A stretch of 64,000 nucleotides of DNA from Streptomyces sp. NBC_01446 (lineage in GTDB: Bacteria > Actinomycetota > Actinomycetes > Streptomycetales > Streptomycetaceae). Each line of letters starts with the position of its first letter. Position 1 is the first letter of the stretch. The stretch spans positions 868,001-932,000 of the forward strand of contig NZ_JAPEPO010000001.1 in assembly GCF_026340095.1 (NCBI RefSeq), read 5' to 3'. The notes under the pieces were generated by a model. It had not been told where the DNA came from, made no database searches, and worked only from the letters and a program-made list of their open reading frames with translations. The translations under genes were made by a program, and so were the position numbers. This document shows positions 1 through 9,269 of the stretch, one piece after another.

Positions 1-1151
1 GCGACCACGGGGGCGACACGAGGGTCGAAGGGGGACGGGATGACGTGGTCGGGACGCGGCTCGTCGACGATCAGGGAGGCCAGGGCGTCCGCGGCGGCGA
101 TCTTCATGCCCGGCGCGATGCGTGAGGCGCGGACGCGCAGGGCGCCGGCGAAGATGCCGGGGAAGGCGAGGACGTTGTTGATCTGGTTCGGGTAGTCACT
201 GCGGCCGGTCGCCACGACGGACGCGTACTTGTGGGCGACATCGGGATGGATCTCGGGCGTGGGGTTTGCCATGGCGAAGACGAATGCTCCCTCCGCCATG
301 GTGGCGACCGCGGTCTCGGGGACCGTGCCGCCGGAGACACCGATGAAGACATCGGCGCCGGCCAGGGCCTCCTCCAGAGTGCCGGTCCGTCCCGTCCGGT
401 TCGTGTTCGCGGCGATGTCCCGCTTGATGTCGGTCAGGCCGGTACGGCCGGAGTGCAGGACGCCGACCGTGTCGGTGACCACGACATCGCCGATGCCTGC
501 CTCCACGAGGATCTTGGCGATCGCGACGCCCGCCGCTCCCGCGCCCGATATGACCGCGCGCAGGTCGTCGAGATTCCGCCCGGTGAGACGGGCGGCGTTG
601 CGCAGGGCCGCGAGGGTGACGACAGCCGTGCCGTGCTGGTCGTCGTGGAAGACCGGGATGTCGAGGCGCTCCTGGAGCTTGCGCTCGATCTCGAAGCACC
701 GGGGCGCGGAGATGTCCTCCAGGTTGATGCCGCCGAAGGATGGTGCGAGGCGGGCGACGGTGTCGACGATCTCGTCCACGTCCGTGGTGGCGAGCGCGAT
801 GGGCACGGCGTCCACGTCGCCGAACTGCTTGAACAGAACCGCTTTGCCCTCCATGACCGGCAGCGACGCCTGCGGGCCGATGTCGCCCAGGCCGAGCACC
901 GCGGTGCCGTCCGTCACCACCGCGACGGTGTGCGAGACCCAGGTGTAGTCGTGTACGAGATCGGGCTGCTCGGCGATGGCTGTGCACACCTCGGCGACAC
1001 CGGGCGTGTATGCAAGTGAGAGGTCGTCAGGGCCACGTAGCGGCACCGTCGGGGTGATCGCCATCTTTCCCCCGCGGTGGAGCGCGAACACGGGCTCGTC
1101 GAGTCCTCCGGACCTGCGGGTCTGCGCCGACGTGACGCTTTCTGATTCCAC
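1..1151 (-). CDS. NAD(P)-dependent malic enzyme, 3' end off the window
   Basis: Oxidatively decarboxylates malate to pyruvate in the cytosol, feeding NAD(P)H and pyruvate. The reading frame is open from a GTG at 1149-1151 to the left edge, about 383 residues. Visible family landmarks are the N-terminal [12 protein letters not shown] segment, [15 protein letters not shown], the metal/substrate region [10 protein letters not shown], the Rossmann signature [12 protein letters not shown] and [11 protein letters not shown]. The start is chosen because AAAGGA lies about 9 bases upstream and the next residues ([10 protein letters not shown]) form a short family-like leader. The stop and roughly the last 20-90 residues are missing. 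No neighbour suggests an operon. Malate dehydrogenase (decarboxylating) is secure; the cofactor preference cannot be told. Confidence 0.93.
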   Translation of the reverse strand, partial: MESESVTSAQTRRSGGLDEPVFALHRGGKMAITPTVPLRGPDDLSLAYTPGVAEVCTAIAEQPDLVHDYTWVSHTVAVVTDGTAVLGLGDIGPQASLPVMEGKAVLFKQFGDVDAVPIALATTDVDEIVDTVARLAPSFGGINLEDISAPRCFEIERKLQERLDIPVFHDDQHGTAVVTLAALRNAARLTGRNLDDLRAVISGAGAAGVAIAKILVEAGIGDVVVTDTVGVLHSGRTGLTDIKRDIAANTNRTGRTGTLEEALAGADVFIGVSGGTVPETAVATMAEGAFVFAMANPTPEIHPDVAHKYASVVATGRSDYPNQINNVLAFPGIFAGALRVRASRIAPGMKIAAADALASLIVDEPRPDHVIPSPFDPRVAPVV

Positions 1152-1627
1152 AACTGATTCCTTTGCTGGCGTGCCGTGCCCGTTCGCTCGGCACGATGCG
1201 GGAGGTCGGCCGACGTTGCCGTGTGCCGTGATCCCGTGCGGAGCGCCGCCGGGCAAGAGTGGCTTCGGGCGAAAGTGCCGTCGTCCGCCGGGCCGGGGAT
1301 GGTCGCCACGGGCGCTGTCAGGTCGGCGCTGGCTTTCGGTGGGTTGGTGGTTTCCTGAGGTGGCCCTCGACGCACGGGTCGCGCCGGCATCCCCGGTCCG
1401 GGGTGCGTCCGGCGGATCGTGGCGGGTTCCCGGCGTATGGCGAGGCGCTTCGCGGCGATGCGGGAACGCCCTGGCAGCACCGGTGACCGGAACACTCCGG
1501 CGGCGACGGCCGTACACCCGCGTCAGGCACCGCTCCCCGACCTGCGCCGGTGCCCGGCCCGCCCTGGTCCTCGGCCTGACCTGGTCTTCGTCGGACAAGC
1601 CCGGGACGGCGGGCGAGGACGTGGGGT
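1152..1627. other. gene-free stretch upstream of the malic enzyme
   Basis: It holds the ribosome binding site and presumably the promoter of the leftward malic enzyme gene. Several frames are open but have no family-like residues, no good ribosome binding site and arginine/proline-rich shadow composition. I see no RNA gene or strong hairpin. Confidence 0.4.
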
Positions 1628-2029
1628 TCACCAGCGCGGAACCTCTTCGGCCAGTTGCAGTTCGCCCCTTCCGAACGAGAAGCTCTCGTTCGGGACCGGG
1701 ATCAGGGCGATGAAGATGTCGTCGGGCGAGACACCGAGGGCCTCGACGACCAGCCTGTTGATGGCCGCGGTCACCGCCCGCTTGTCCTCCAGGGGCCGGT
1801 GGGCCCCGAGGAGAACCGTGATGATCATGGCCTCGGCGCTGCGCTGCATTCCCATGAACGTCGGGTCGAGGAACAGTTCGTCCTCGCCGTGTTCGCTGAT
1901 CATGATGAAGCGGTCGCCCTCGGGGATGCCGAGCCCCTGCACCAGCGACTGGTTGAGCGCGTCGGCGAGCGCGCGCTTCTGCTGCGACGAGAAGCGGTTG
2001 GCGGGGATGTGGGCGTTGAAGACCGGCAT
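1628..2029 (-). CDS. tautomerase-family protein (4-oxalocrotonate tautomerase-like)
   Basis: A 133-residue tautomerase-superfamily protein, expected to use an N-terminal proline as general base to interconvert enol and keto acids. The sequence begins MPVFNAHIP, so Pro would be residue 1 after Met removal, and it carries the fused two-unit length of the family. The start at 2027-2029 is fixed by AAGGAG about 7 bases upstream; a longer reading frame upstream lacks family-like sequence. It is the last gene of a leftward group with a flavin reductase and an NTF2-like protein, a set often found in aromatic-compound degradation. The actual substrate is not evident. Confidence 0.85.
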   Translation of the reverse strand: MPVFNAHIPANRFSSQQKRALADALNQSLVQGLGIPEGDRFIMISEHGEDELFLDPTFMGMQRSAEAMIITVLLGAHRPLEDKRAVTAAINRLVVEALGVSPDDIFIALIPVPNESFSFGRGELQLAEEVPRW

Positions 2030-2178
2030 GGGGGCTCCTTCGGGGAGTGCGGTGTCGCGGGGTCCGACCGTTCGGAGGCCTGATCCGGGCCTCCGGGGAC
2101 GGCGCTGCCGCTCTGGCCACCCGCGGCACACGGCGCGAGCCTGCGGGTGCGGCCGGATCGGCGTTGGTGCCGGTGCCG

Positions 2179-2913
2179 TCAGGCCTTGGTGGCTCCGGAG
2201 GGGGACCACTCGGCGCTGTCCACCGGCGACCACCCGTCCGGGCGCTCGTCGAGGCGGTGGCTGCGCTTGCCCAGACGCGCGCTCAGCACGTCCTCCGGCA
2301 GGGGCGTGACGAACGCGTTGTCGGCCAGGGTGTACTCGGCGGCGAGGCGGCCGATCGCCGGGATCGCCCCGGTGTCGATCCGTCCGTTCTGGGCGTAGAC
2401 GTCGTCCCGGATGTGGAACCGCACGACCTTGCCCCAGATGACGTGGTCGTTGACGTCGCCGACCTTGATGATCCGGTCCAGCGTGCATTCCATGGCGATC
2501 GGGGAGTCCTTCACGCGCGGCACCTTCACCACTTCGCAGGCCTCTTTGGCCAGGCCGACCTCGTCGAACTCGTCCTGGGAGCTGTCGAACTCGACCGCAC
2601 TGCGATGCATCTCGTGGGCCTGCGGAAGCGTGACCAGGTTGGTGACGAACTCACCCGTGTCCTGAATGTTGATGAGTGTGTCCTTCAAGGTCCCGTCCGC
2701 CCGCGGCTGCACGGTCAGGGACACGATCGGGGGTATTCGGCTCACCACGGTGAAGAACGAGATCGGCGCCAGATTGGCGACACCGGCTGATGACAGGGTG
2801 CTCACCCAGCCGATCGCGCGCGGCGTGACAGCCCCGATGAGGAGTTTGTACGCGGACCTCGCGTCGAGTTCGTCGCTGTTGATGATCACGTTGATGGCCT
2901 CTCGGGCGTGCAC
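2179..2913 (-). CDS. flavin reductase family protein (FMN-binding split barrel)
   Basis: A 244-residue protein of the DIM6/NTAB flavin-reductase group, which binds FMN and usually supplies reduced flavin to a partner oxygenase. Recognisable features are the opening region AYKLLIGAVTPRAIGWVST, NLAPISFFT and a C-terminal AAEYTLADN stretch, spanning one split-barrel domain. The listed start is a GTG with only a weak upstream GGCGGAA; a second in-frame GTG at 2887-2889 has AGAGG in front and is an equally good choice, giving MIINSDEL as the N terminus. It lies between the tautomerase and NTF2-like genes on the same strand. No oxygenase partner is present in the window. Confidence 0.85.
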   Translation of the reverse strand: MHAREAINVIINSDELDARSAYKLLIGAVTPRAIGWVSTLSSAGVANLAPISFFTVVSRIPPIVSLTVQPRADGTLKDTLINIQDTGEFVTNLVTLPQAHEMHRSAVEFDSSQDEFDEVGLAKEACEVVKVPRVKDSPIAMECTLDRIIKVGDVNDHVIWGKVVRFHIRDDVYAQNGRIDTGAIPAIGRLAAEYTLADNAFVTPLPEDVLSARLGKRSHRLDERPDGWSPVDSAEWSPSGATKA

Positions 2914-3028
2914 GGCGGGATTCCGCCGGTGGAGGTATGGGGGGTGCGGGGCTTGGGGAGGGCAGCGGGGCCACGGTCAGCCCGGCGCGGCGGATGCTGC
3001 TTACTGCCCCGGAACGGCTCGGCGCTGG

Positions 3029-3200
3029 TCAGCCGTCCGCCGTCTCGGTGTCGCCCAGGAAGTGCTCCGCGATCAGGGTCACGGTGCGGGCTGGGGTTTC
3101 CATGGGGGAAGGTGGGCCGCGTCGTTGATGACGAGGCTGCGTACATCGGTGTACTGGCGAGCGACTGGATGTAGTTACCGGTGGCGACCGGAAGGGAACA
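3029..3200 (-). pseudogene. C-terminal remnant of an alpha/beta hydrolase
   Basis: Two adjacent reading frames together spell the end of an alpha/beta hydrolase: SLVINDAAHLPP in one frame (catalytic-His loop, AAHLPP) continues as METPARTVTLIAEHFLG in another, ending at a TGA. A single-base loss near the run of C at about 3108-3112 explains the switch. The part before about 3180 shows a further frame change. No start codon or N-terminal half remains. It lies within the leftward catabolic-type gene group, so the group probably once included this hydrolase. The assignment rests on pattern recognition only. Confidence 0.55.
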
Positions 3201-3234
3201 GCGCTCCCAGTGGATTCCCGGTGCCGGCCGAGAC

Positions 3235-3660
3235 TCAGTCGGCAGCGGAGGGGAAGAACTCGAGGCCCTCGAGCACGTCGCGCCCCTTGGCGGTGTCGGC
3301 GTACAGGCGCGCCTCCGTGATCAGTCCGTCGGTCACGGCGAACAGCAGCAGGTGCTCGTTCTCCATGGTGCGGCCGTTCTTCGCCTTTGCGCGGGCCCGG
3401 ACGGGGACCACTACGTGCGACCCGGCGTCGAGCACCGTGTACAGGTCGTAGTCGAAGTACTCGTAGTAGTGGTCGAAGAGGTCCTTGTAGAAGGCCACGA
3501 AGCCGTCCCGGCCGTGGAACGTCCCGCCGTAGGGCAGGGAGGTGGGGAAGTGGAAGACCACGTCCGGCGACATCAGAGCCACCAGGTCGGACGAGTCGTT
3601 CTTTTCGAATCCGGTGTAGGCGCGGTGGCAGGCATCAACGATCGCCTGGTTGCTCGACAT
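3235..3660 (-). CDS. NTF2-like / SnoaL-fold protein
   Basis: A 141-residue single-domain protein of the NTF2-like superfamily (cone-shaped alpha+beta fold used by polyketide cyclases, ketosteroid isomerases and many proteins of unknown role). Features are an N-terminal helix pair (IVDACHRAYTGF), LMSPDVVFHFPTSLPYGGTFHGRDGF and a C-terminal LFAVTDGLITEARLYADT strand pair. The start at 3658-3660 is set by GGAGGAAAC directly upstream; a longer frame begins at 3711 but lacks such a site. First gene of the leftward group, facing the HxlR regulator across about 300 bases, so probably under its control. Function beyond the fold is not assigned. Confidence 0.85.
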   Translation of the reverse strand: MSSNQAIVDACHRAYTGFEKNDSSDLVALMSPDVVFHFPTSLPYGGTFHGRDGFVAFYKDLFDHYYEYFDYDLYTVLDAGSHVVVPVRARAKAKNGRTMENEHLLLFAVTDGLITEARLYADTAKGRDVLEGLEFFPSAAD

Positions 3661-3889
3661 GTTTCCTCCATGCTCATGGCTGAGTGCGGTGCTGGGTGAA
3701 CACGTTTCCACCCGCTCCGGCTCCCGTCCGGTGATGTGCGGAGGGACCGGAGGCCAAGTGATCGGGCCGATCGATCGGCTCGTGAGGCCGCACGGCGGTT
3801 CGGGGAGCCTGACCGGGCTGGGGCAGCTACCGGGTGGGCTTCGGGGGCCGCGGCGCAGTGGTGTCTGTCAGCGGTCCGCCGTGACCTAA

Positions 3890-3938
3890 GTTTCCATTCG
3901 GAACTCAGGAAGTCAAGGGCTGGGTTCTGGATGGAAAC
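3890..3938. promoter_or_regulatory. candidate HxlR operator between divergent genes
   Basis: GTTTCCAT (3890-3897) and its exact inverse ATGGAAAC (3931-3938) bracket a 33-base spacer immediately before the HxlR gene; the left half also contains a local TTCC-ATTC-GGAA dyad. Position just upstream of the regulator start and within the divergent gap suggests autoregulation and control of the NTF2-like gene. The motif is seen; the role is inferred. Confidence 0.5.
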
Positions 3939-3958
3939 CCTGGGGTTATCCTGACGCT

Positions 3959-4426
3959 ATGGAGTGGCGTGAACTTGATCTGGGAAATTGCAGCGTCGCC
4001 GCGACCTTGGGGCTGGTCGGCGAGCGGTGGACCCTTCTCGTCCTGCGCGAGGTCTTCGCCGGGCTGCACCGCTTCGACGAGATTGCCGACCACCTCGGGA
4101 TCTCACGTCGCGTCCTGACCGAACGCCTGGGACAGCTCGTCGACGCCGGCCTGCTGGAGCGCCGTAGTTACAGGGAGGCCGGACAGCGCGCCCGCCAGGA
4201 GTACCACCTCACGTCACCCGCCCACGACCTGCAGTGGGTTCTGGCCGCCCTCCTGCAGTACGGGGACACCCACCTCGGCGGCCCGGAGGGCGCACCGGCA
4301 CTGCTGGACCACGTCGGCTGCGGCGGCGAGGTGCACGTCGAACTGCGCTGCTCCTGCGGGCAGAAGGTCACCGGCTCCGAGGTGAAGCCGATCACCGGCC
4401 CCGGCGCCGTCAGTACGTCCCCCTGA
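3959..4426 (+). CDS. HxlR-family winged-helix regulator with C-terminal cysteine cluster
   Basis: A 155-residue HxlR-type DNA-binding protein. The winged helix covers about residues 10-95: CSVAATLGLVGERWTLLVLR, FDEIADHLGISRRVLTERL and the wing around LLERRSY. Cysteines at about 11, 121, 131 and 133 (CGGEVHVELRCSCG) could sense thiol stress or metals, as known for other HxlR-type regulators, but this is inference. The ATG start is used because the HTH begins 10 residues in and no upstream start exists; no clear ribosome binding site is visible, so the transcript may be leaderless. It faces the NTF2-like/flavin reductase/tautomerase genes and probably regulates them through the inverted repeat in the gap. 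Confidence 0.9.
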   Translation: MEWRELDLGNCSVAATLGLVGERWTLLVLREVFAGLHRFDEIADHLGISRRVLTERLGQLVDAGLLERRSYREAGQRARQEYHLTSPAHDLQWVLAALLQYGDTHLGGPEGAPALLDHVGCGGEVHVELRCSCGQKVTGSEVKPITGPGAVSTSP

Positions 4427-5150
4427 CGACAGCCCGCCCCCCGTCCGCCTTCCCGCATCCCAGCCGTGCCGCGTTGGGCGACCGGCGTCTTCGGCGTTCC
4501 CGCCGGGGTCCGGGCCTGGTGGGCCTATCGCTCAGCCACGTGCGTTCGGTCGCGTCACGCTCGGTACGGGCTGCCGTCGACGCGGATCCGGGAGGCAAGG
4601 GGGGCGCAGCGCCGCGACGATGCGTCTGCTGTACGACGTCGTCCGCGCCGATCCCTTGACCCGTGCCGGTGCCGGTGTCGCGGATCCGGACCGACTGGAC
4701 AAGTGGAAACGGCAGACAAGAGCTTGAGCTTCTGTCTCGAAAGTGCCGAGTCGAGCCCGTGGTCCCGCCAGGTCGCCAGGGCGATCGATGACGCCACGAC
4801 GCGGAGGCGCAGGTGACCATCAAGGGCGGCGGCAGCCCCGATGGCACGCCCTCTACGAGCCGCCGATCGGCGGTATTCCTCCGCATGCGATGACGTGAGG
4901 GAGTGCCGTCACGTCGAACAGCTCATGGGCATGGCATATATCACGATGCGATGCCTCTTTTGGTTCGCATGCAGATTCACCGGGCGTCTCTTCGGAGGAA
5001 CCCGATCCTTGGAAGCGGTAACTCTCCTCAGTGCATACGATTTCGATCGAGGACACGTGAGATCGTCTCCGCCGCCCAGGTGCTCACCGGAAGAGGTAAA
5101 GTGCTTGTGCACATGTCGTTCATCGTCTCGCAGGGAAGGCGGTTTCGAGG
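4427..5150. other. gene-poor stretch before the CGNR gene
   Basis: Overlapping open frames here look like shadows. A short frame at about 4620-4727 (MRLLYDVVRADPLTRAG) has no recognisable family. The stretch from 4920 to 5110 is noticeably AT-richer than its surroundings and probably carries the promoter of the downstream gene. No RNA gene recognised. Confidence 0.35.
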
Positions 5151-5756
5151 ATGCTTTGGCCTGCGACCGACCGATACGGCCTGGAACCCGCCCCGGGCGG
5201 CCTGGCATTTGTCCAGGACCTGCTCAACACGATCTCCGCGGGCAAGCCGCGCGAGCCCGACCTCCTGGAGGATGTCGAGGACGCGCAGACATGGCTCGCC
5301 CAAGCGCTCGCGAACTGGAGCGGCGAAGCCCGCAGACCCGCACCCGTGGTCGAGATCACGGCCGAGGAGCTACAGGGACTGCGCGACTTCCGACACGACC
5401 TGCGCCGGCACCTGCAGGCAGCGGGAACGGACGCCTCGCCGCAGTCGCACCCGGTAGCCTCGCTGACGGCCGCGCCGACCGCCCTCCGACTCGACGCTGA
5501 CGGCCGTATCCGCGCCGAGGCGCGGGGCACGGGATGGCGCCAGGTGACGTCCCTCGCCATGATCGAGGCCTACGAGGCCCAGTGCACCGACTCCCTGCGC
5601 CGTCTCAAGAGTTGCCGGAACACCCGCTGCGCGGTCGTCTTCTTCGACCGCTCCCGGAACAACAGCGGCGTCTGGCACGACGTCCGCATCTGCGGCAACG
5701 CGGTCAACCTGCGTAACCACCGCGCCCGCAAGCGGGCGACCGCCGAGACGACCTGA
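5151..5756 (+). CDS. CGNR zinc-finger / ABATE-domain putative regulator
   Basis: A 201-residue protein with an N-terminal ABATE-type domain (residues about 1-140; GGLAFVQDLLNT, LEDVEDAQTWL) and a C-terminal CGNR zinc finger (about 150-195). The finger shows CRNTRC, then FFDRSRNNSGVW and ICGN, so the usual cysteines are present although the last R of CGNR is replaced (CGNA). Proteins of this family are thought to be stress-linked transcriptional regulators; targets are unknown. The ATG start follows a purine-rich GGAAGG/GAGG region. It stands alone with gene-poor DNA on both sides. Confidence 0.85.
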   Translation: MLWPATDRYGLEPAPGGLAFVQDLLNTISAGKPREPDLLEDVEDAQTWLAQALANWSGEARRPAPVVEITAEELQGLRDFRHDLRRHLQAAGTDASPQSHPVASLTAAPTALRLDADGRIRAEARGTGWRQVTSLAMIEAYEAQCTDSLRRLKSCRNTRCAVVFFDRSRNNSGVWHDVRICGNAVNLRNHRARKRATAETT

Positions 5757-6541
5757 CCGGCCGCACCCCGCAAGCCGGCTCGTCCTCACCCCTCGTCTGC
5801 CGCGGACAACACCCGCGGGTGACGCACGGCCGGCCGCCGCTTCCGGCGGCTCCGCCGCGTCACAGGTCGCCCCTAGCGCGGCGTTCATGAGTACCACCGC
5901 CCTGATCCGCCCGGGGCCGGGGTTGGGGTGTGGTCGCGAACGGACGGCCGTACTGCATGGCCGTAGCGTGTGCCTGCTCCGGAGCCGGGCCCACAGCGAC
6001 GGTCCCGCACAGGTGGCGGCACCGCTCGACGGGGCCGGCTTTCGGGACGGAACCCGACATCCGGGCTCATGACCGGGAGCACGCGCCCGCCGGAGGCGTC
6101 GCGGCGGCCCCCGGGAATCCACCGCCGCGGAGTGACACCCTCATCCGCGCCGACGCACGGACCGCAGGAGGCGTCCGCCCGTGTCCGAGGACGCCGGACG
6201 GCCGACGGCGGCCGGTCGTCGCATCCGGAGTCCGTCTGCGCGCCCCGTTCGCCCGAGGGAGACTCCTCCATCACCCGGATGCAACATAAGTAAACATGCT
6301 ACGCTTATTTCATAAGGGTCATGCGAAAGCGGCCTGTCGCCCACGTTCGGGCGAGTACAACCAGGGTCGGCGGGACGCCTTCGAGAAGCCTGCCGTGCCG
6401 GTTCACCACGGTGCCGGGCGTACCGCACCCATCGGATCAGATCCCATCCGCTGCCCACCCCGGCATGTGCCCGGCTCGCGACCTGGCCCCGGAGCAGACA
6501 GCCGCGAGAAGCCACATTCCGCCCCTGAAGGAGGCACCACA
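5757..6541. other. long intergenic region with a promoter-like AT-rich dyad
   Basis: No convincing gene. Near 6284-6318 an unusually AT-rich patch contains ATAAG (6285-6289) facing CTTAT (about 6304-6308) and a further CATAAG, a plausible operator/promoter for the MBL-fold gene about 230 bases downstream. The rest is GC-rich with only shadow frames. Confidence 0.35.
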
Positions 6542-7399
6542 ATGACCGCATCCGCATCCAGGCCCCTGGCGTACGAGGTTCTCGTCCAGGAGGGGACCCC
6601 CCGGGCCGGCGGCGAGCGGCTGCCCAACGGTGAAGGGCTCGTCTCCTCGCCCCTGACGTCGACGCTGATCTTCGGGGACGAAGACGCCGTGCTGGTCGAC
6701 CCGCCTCTCACCATCGAGCAGACCCAGCGAGTTGGCGACTGGATCGACCGCTCCGGCAAGCGTCTGGCCTATATCTACGCTACCCACGGGCACGGCGACC
6801 ACTGGTTCGGCACCGCCGATCTCGTGAAGCGCTTCCCCGGCGTGACCGTCTACGCGACCCCCGGGACCATCGAAGTCATGCACGAGCAGGCCACCGAGGG
6901 ACGCGAGCAGCTGTGGGACAAGCGCTTCCCCGGCCTGATCCCCGACACCCCGGTCCTGGCCCAGCCCGTCCCCGCCGAGGGCTTCCTGCTGGAGGGCAAC
7001 CTCGTCGAGGCCGTCGAGGTCGGTCACACCGACACCGACAAGACCACGGTCCTGCACGTGCCGTCTATCGGCCTCGTGGTGGCCGGCGACGTCGTCTACA
7101 ACGGCGTCCACCAGTACATCCTCGAAGGCGGCGACGGCGGCCTGCAGGAATGGCTCCAGGCCCTCGACCGCGTCGCCGCGCTCCAGCCGCGCTCCGTCGT
7201 GGCCGGCCACAAGAACAAGGACCTGCCCGACGACCCGGCCATCATCGGGGAGACCCGCCAGTACCTCCTCGACGCCGTCCGCCTGCTCGGCCAGAACCCC
7301 ACCGCCCGCGAGTACTTCGACCAGATGACGACCCTCTACCCGGACCGGCTCAACCCGGGCCCGGTCTGGTACGGAGCGGTCGGCCTGCTCGGAGCCTGA
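6542..7399 (+). CDS. MBL-fold metallo-hydrolase
   Basis: A 285-residue metallo-beta-lactamase-fold hydrolase. The zinc ligand set is complete: HGHGDH at residues 82-87, H162 (VGHTDTD), D183 (VVAGDVVYN) and H223 (AGHKN). No signal peptide, so a cytosolic enzyme is expected. The extended linker EGREQLWDKRFPG between the first and second ligands is typical of actinobacterial relatives annotated only as MBL-fold hydrolases. Start ATG chosen for GAAGGAGG about 9 bases upstream; the longer frame to 6296 has shadow-like composition. The substrate cannot be predicted. The next feature is an ISAs1 insertion 150 bases downstream. Confidence 0.9.
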   Translation: MTASASRPLAYEVLVQEGTPRAGGERLPNGEGLVSSPLTSTLIFGDEDAVLVDPPLTIEQTQRVGDWIDRSGKRLAYIYATHGHGDHWFGTADLVKRFPGVTVYATPGTIEVMHEQATEGREQLWDKRFPGLIPDTPVLAQPVPAEGFLLEGNLVEAVEVGHTDTDKTTVLHVPSIGLVVAGDVVYNGVHQYILEGGDGGLQEWLQALDRVAALQPRSVVAGHKNKDLPDDPAIIGETRQYLLDAVRLLGQNPTAREYFDQMTTLYPDRLNPGPVWYGAVGLLGA

Positions 7400-7668
7400 C
7401 GGAACGGGGGGACCAGAACGACACGGGTCGCACGGCGCCTCCCAAGACGGGACGGTGCTGCCGCCGTACACGTATGGAACGCCACGGAGCGGATCGATCG
7501 CACCGACCGGTCCACTCTGCGACGTTCGCCTCCGGCAAGCCAAGCCGAGGCAGGGCGGCTTCAAGTTCCGTGGTTGTGCTGGTTGTTGCTGTGAGGGGTG
7601 GGTAGCGGTGCAGGCACGGGCTTCGTGATCATTAGGGTGTCTACGCCTCGTGATCATGAGAAGGTCCC

Positions 7669-8883
7669 GTGCCTGCTGCTGCATCCTCCCCGATCCCTGC
7701 CGTACTTGTGAAGCTGGGTCCGCTGGAACCCGGCCAGGTCGCTGATCTGCGCCCCTACTTCGACTCCATCCCCGACCCGCGCTCGCGGCGGGGCCGGTGG
7801 TACTCGCTGACGGCGATCTTGATGGTGTGTGCCTGTGCGGTCGTCTCGGGCGCCAGGAGCATCGACGAGCTCGCCGAATGGGGCGCCCGGGCCTCGGGTG
7901 GGCTGCTGGCCGCCCTCGGTGTACGCCGCCATCCACTGCGGTGGCGGCGTACACCGTCGCCGGCGACGATCGGGCGGGTGCTGATCGCCGTCGACGGCGA
8001 TGCCCTGGACGCCGCGGTGGGCGCCTACCTCACCGACCGGCACCGCACCGTCGTGTCCACCGCGCACCGGCGGGCCATCGCGGTGGACGGCAAGACGCTC
8101 AAGGGCTCAGCGCGTTTGGACGTGACCCGCCGTCACCTGCTGTCGGCGGTCAGCCACACCACCGTCGTGACACTCGCGCAGGCCGAGGTCGGCGCGAAGA
8201 CCAACGAAACCACGCACTTTAAGCCGCTGCTGGCACCGCTGGACCTGGCCGGCACTCTCGTCACCTTCGATGCGCTGCACTCGGTCAAGGCGAACATCAC
8301 CTGGCTGGTCGAGACGAAGAAGGCCCACTACATCGCCGTGATCAAGACCAACCAGCCCACCGCCCACAGCCAGCTCGCCACGCTGCCGTGGCGTGACATC
8401 GCCGTCCAGCACACCCACTCCGAGGTCGGGCACGGCCGGCGCGAGTCCCGTTCGATCAAGACCTGCGGCATCGCGGACGAACTCGGTGGCATCGCCTTTC
8501 CGCACGCGAAGCTCGCCATCCGCGTCCACCGCCGCCGCCGGCCGACCGGCAGCCGCGAGAGTCGCGAGAGCGTCTACGCCGTGACCAGCCTCGAAGCCCA
8601 CCAGACCAGCCCCGCGGACCTCGCCGCCGCGATTCGCGGGCACTGGGGAGTGGAAAACTCCAGCCACCACATCAGAGACGTCACCTTCGCCGAGGACGCC
8701 TCCACCGTCCACACCGGGGCCGCACCCCGAGCCATGGCCACCTTCCGCAACCTGGCCATCGGCGTGCTGAAGACCCTCGGCGCCGAGAACATCGCCAAAA
8801 CCACCCGGGCGATCCGCGACGAACCACGACGGGCACTCCCGATCCTGGGCATCATCAACAACCAGGACACCCACGGAACTTGA
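7669..8883 (+). CDS. ISAs1 family transposase
   Basis: A 404-residue DDE transposase catalysing cut or copy movement of its element. ISAs1/DUF4338-like hallmarks are the N-terminal LRPYFDSIPDPRSRRGRWY, the central AVDGKTLKGS motif carrying the first catalytic Asp, VTFDALHS with the second, and the C-terminal RGHWGVENSSHHIRDVTF carrying the Glu. Start is GTG with AAGG about 7 bases upstream. Full family length with no frameshift, so probably active. A perfect 14-base inverted repeat lies inside the gene at 7918-7955. The protein is identical to that of copy B. Confidence 0.97.
   Translation: MPAAASSPIPAVLVKLGPLEPGQVADLRPYFDSIPDPRSRRGRWYSLTAILMVCACAVVSGARSIDELAEWGARASGGLLAALGVRRHPLRWRRTPSPATIGRVLIAVDGDALDAAVGAYLTDRHRTVVSTAHRRAIAVDGKTLKGSARLDVTRRHLLSAVSHTTVVTLAQAEVGAKTNETTHFKPLLAPLDLAGTLVTFDALHSVKANITWLVETKKAHYIAVIKTNQPTAHSQLATLPWRDIAVQHTHSEVGHGRRESRSIKTCGIADELGGIAFPHAKLAIRVHRRRRPTGSRESRESVYAVTSLEAHQTSPADLAAAIRGHWGVENSSHHIRDVTFAEDASTVHTGAAPRAMATFRNLAIGVLKTLGAENIAKTTRAIRDEPRRALPILGIINNQDTHGT
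7918..7955. repeat. perfect 14-bp inverted repeat inside the ISAs1 transposase gene
   Basis: Arms 7918-7931 (GGTGTACGCCGCCA) and 7942-7955 are exact inverses with a 10-base loop, within the codons for GVRRHPLRWRRTPS. The same hairpin occurs in copy B. It could slow translation or act in mRNA control of transposase level; only the structure is seen. Confidence 0.8.
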
Positions 8884-9269
8884 TCAAGCCCTGAAGCCGA
8901 GGGCCGCGGGCCCACCGGAACGGACCTGACCTGGCCTGGGCGATCAGGCGAGGCTTCTCCGGATCGCGAAGGGCAGGACCGGTCCCTGATCATCGCGAGC
9001 AGCCGGGCACCAGCGACTGGACCGCCCTATTCAGGTGGCCTACTTCGGCACTCAGCGGTGCCCCTGGCCCTTGTTGTCCGCGGTTACTGGCTTCGGCTCA
9101 TTAGGGTGATCTTTCTCGAAGTCCCGGCCGAGCCTGGAGTGTTGTCTGTATCCCGTGATGTAGGAGGTATGCGGATGGGGGTGGGCTGACTCCTGCGGGA
9201 CGCCGGCGCCGAGACCATGGGCGCGCTCGGAGAGCTTGGCAATCAAACGCGCATACACCCGCAGCCAAA

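Larger units (their letters stand above)
7551..8893 (+). mobile_element. ISAs1-family insertion sequence, copy A (intact, 1343 bp)
   Basis: Terminal inverted repeats are visible: the left end CAGGGC-N4-TCAAGTTCCGTGG matches the inverse of the right end, CAGGGC-N4-TCAAGTTCCGTGG. It is flanked by a 9-bp direct duplication AAGCCGAGG at 7542-7550 and 8894-8902, so both ends are original and no rearrangement has passed through it. Between the left repeat and the transposase, CGTGATCAT occurs twice (7624-7632 and 7649-7657). Essentially identical to copy B at 40170-41512 in opposite orientation; one difference was noticed, at 7616. The identity points to very recent transposition. Confidence 0.97.
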
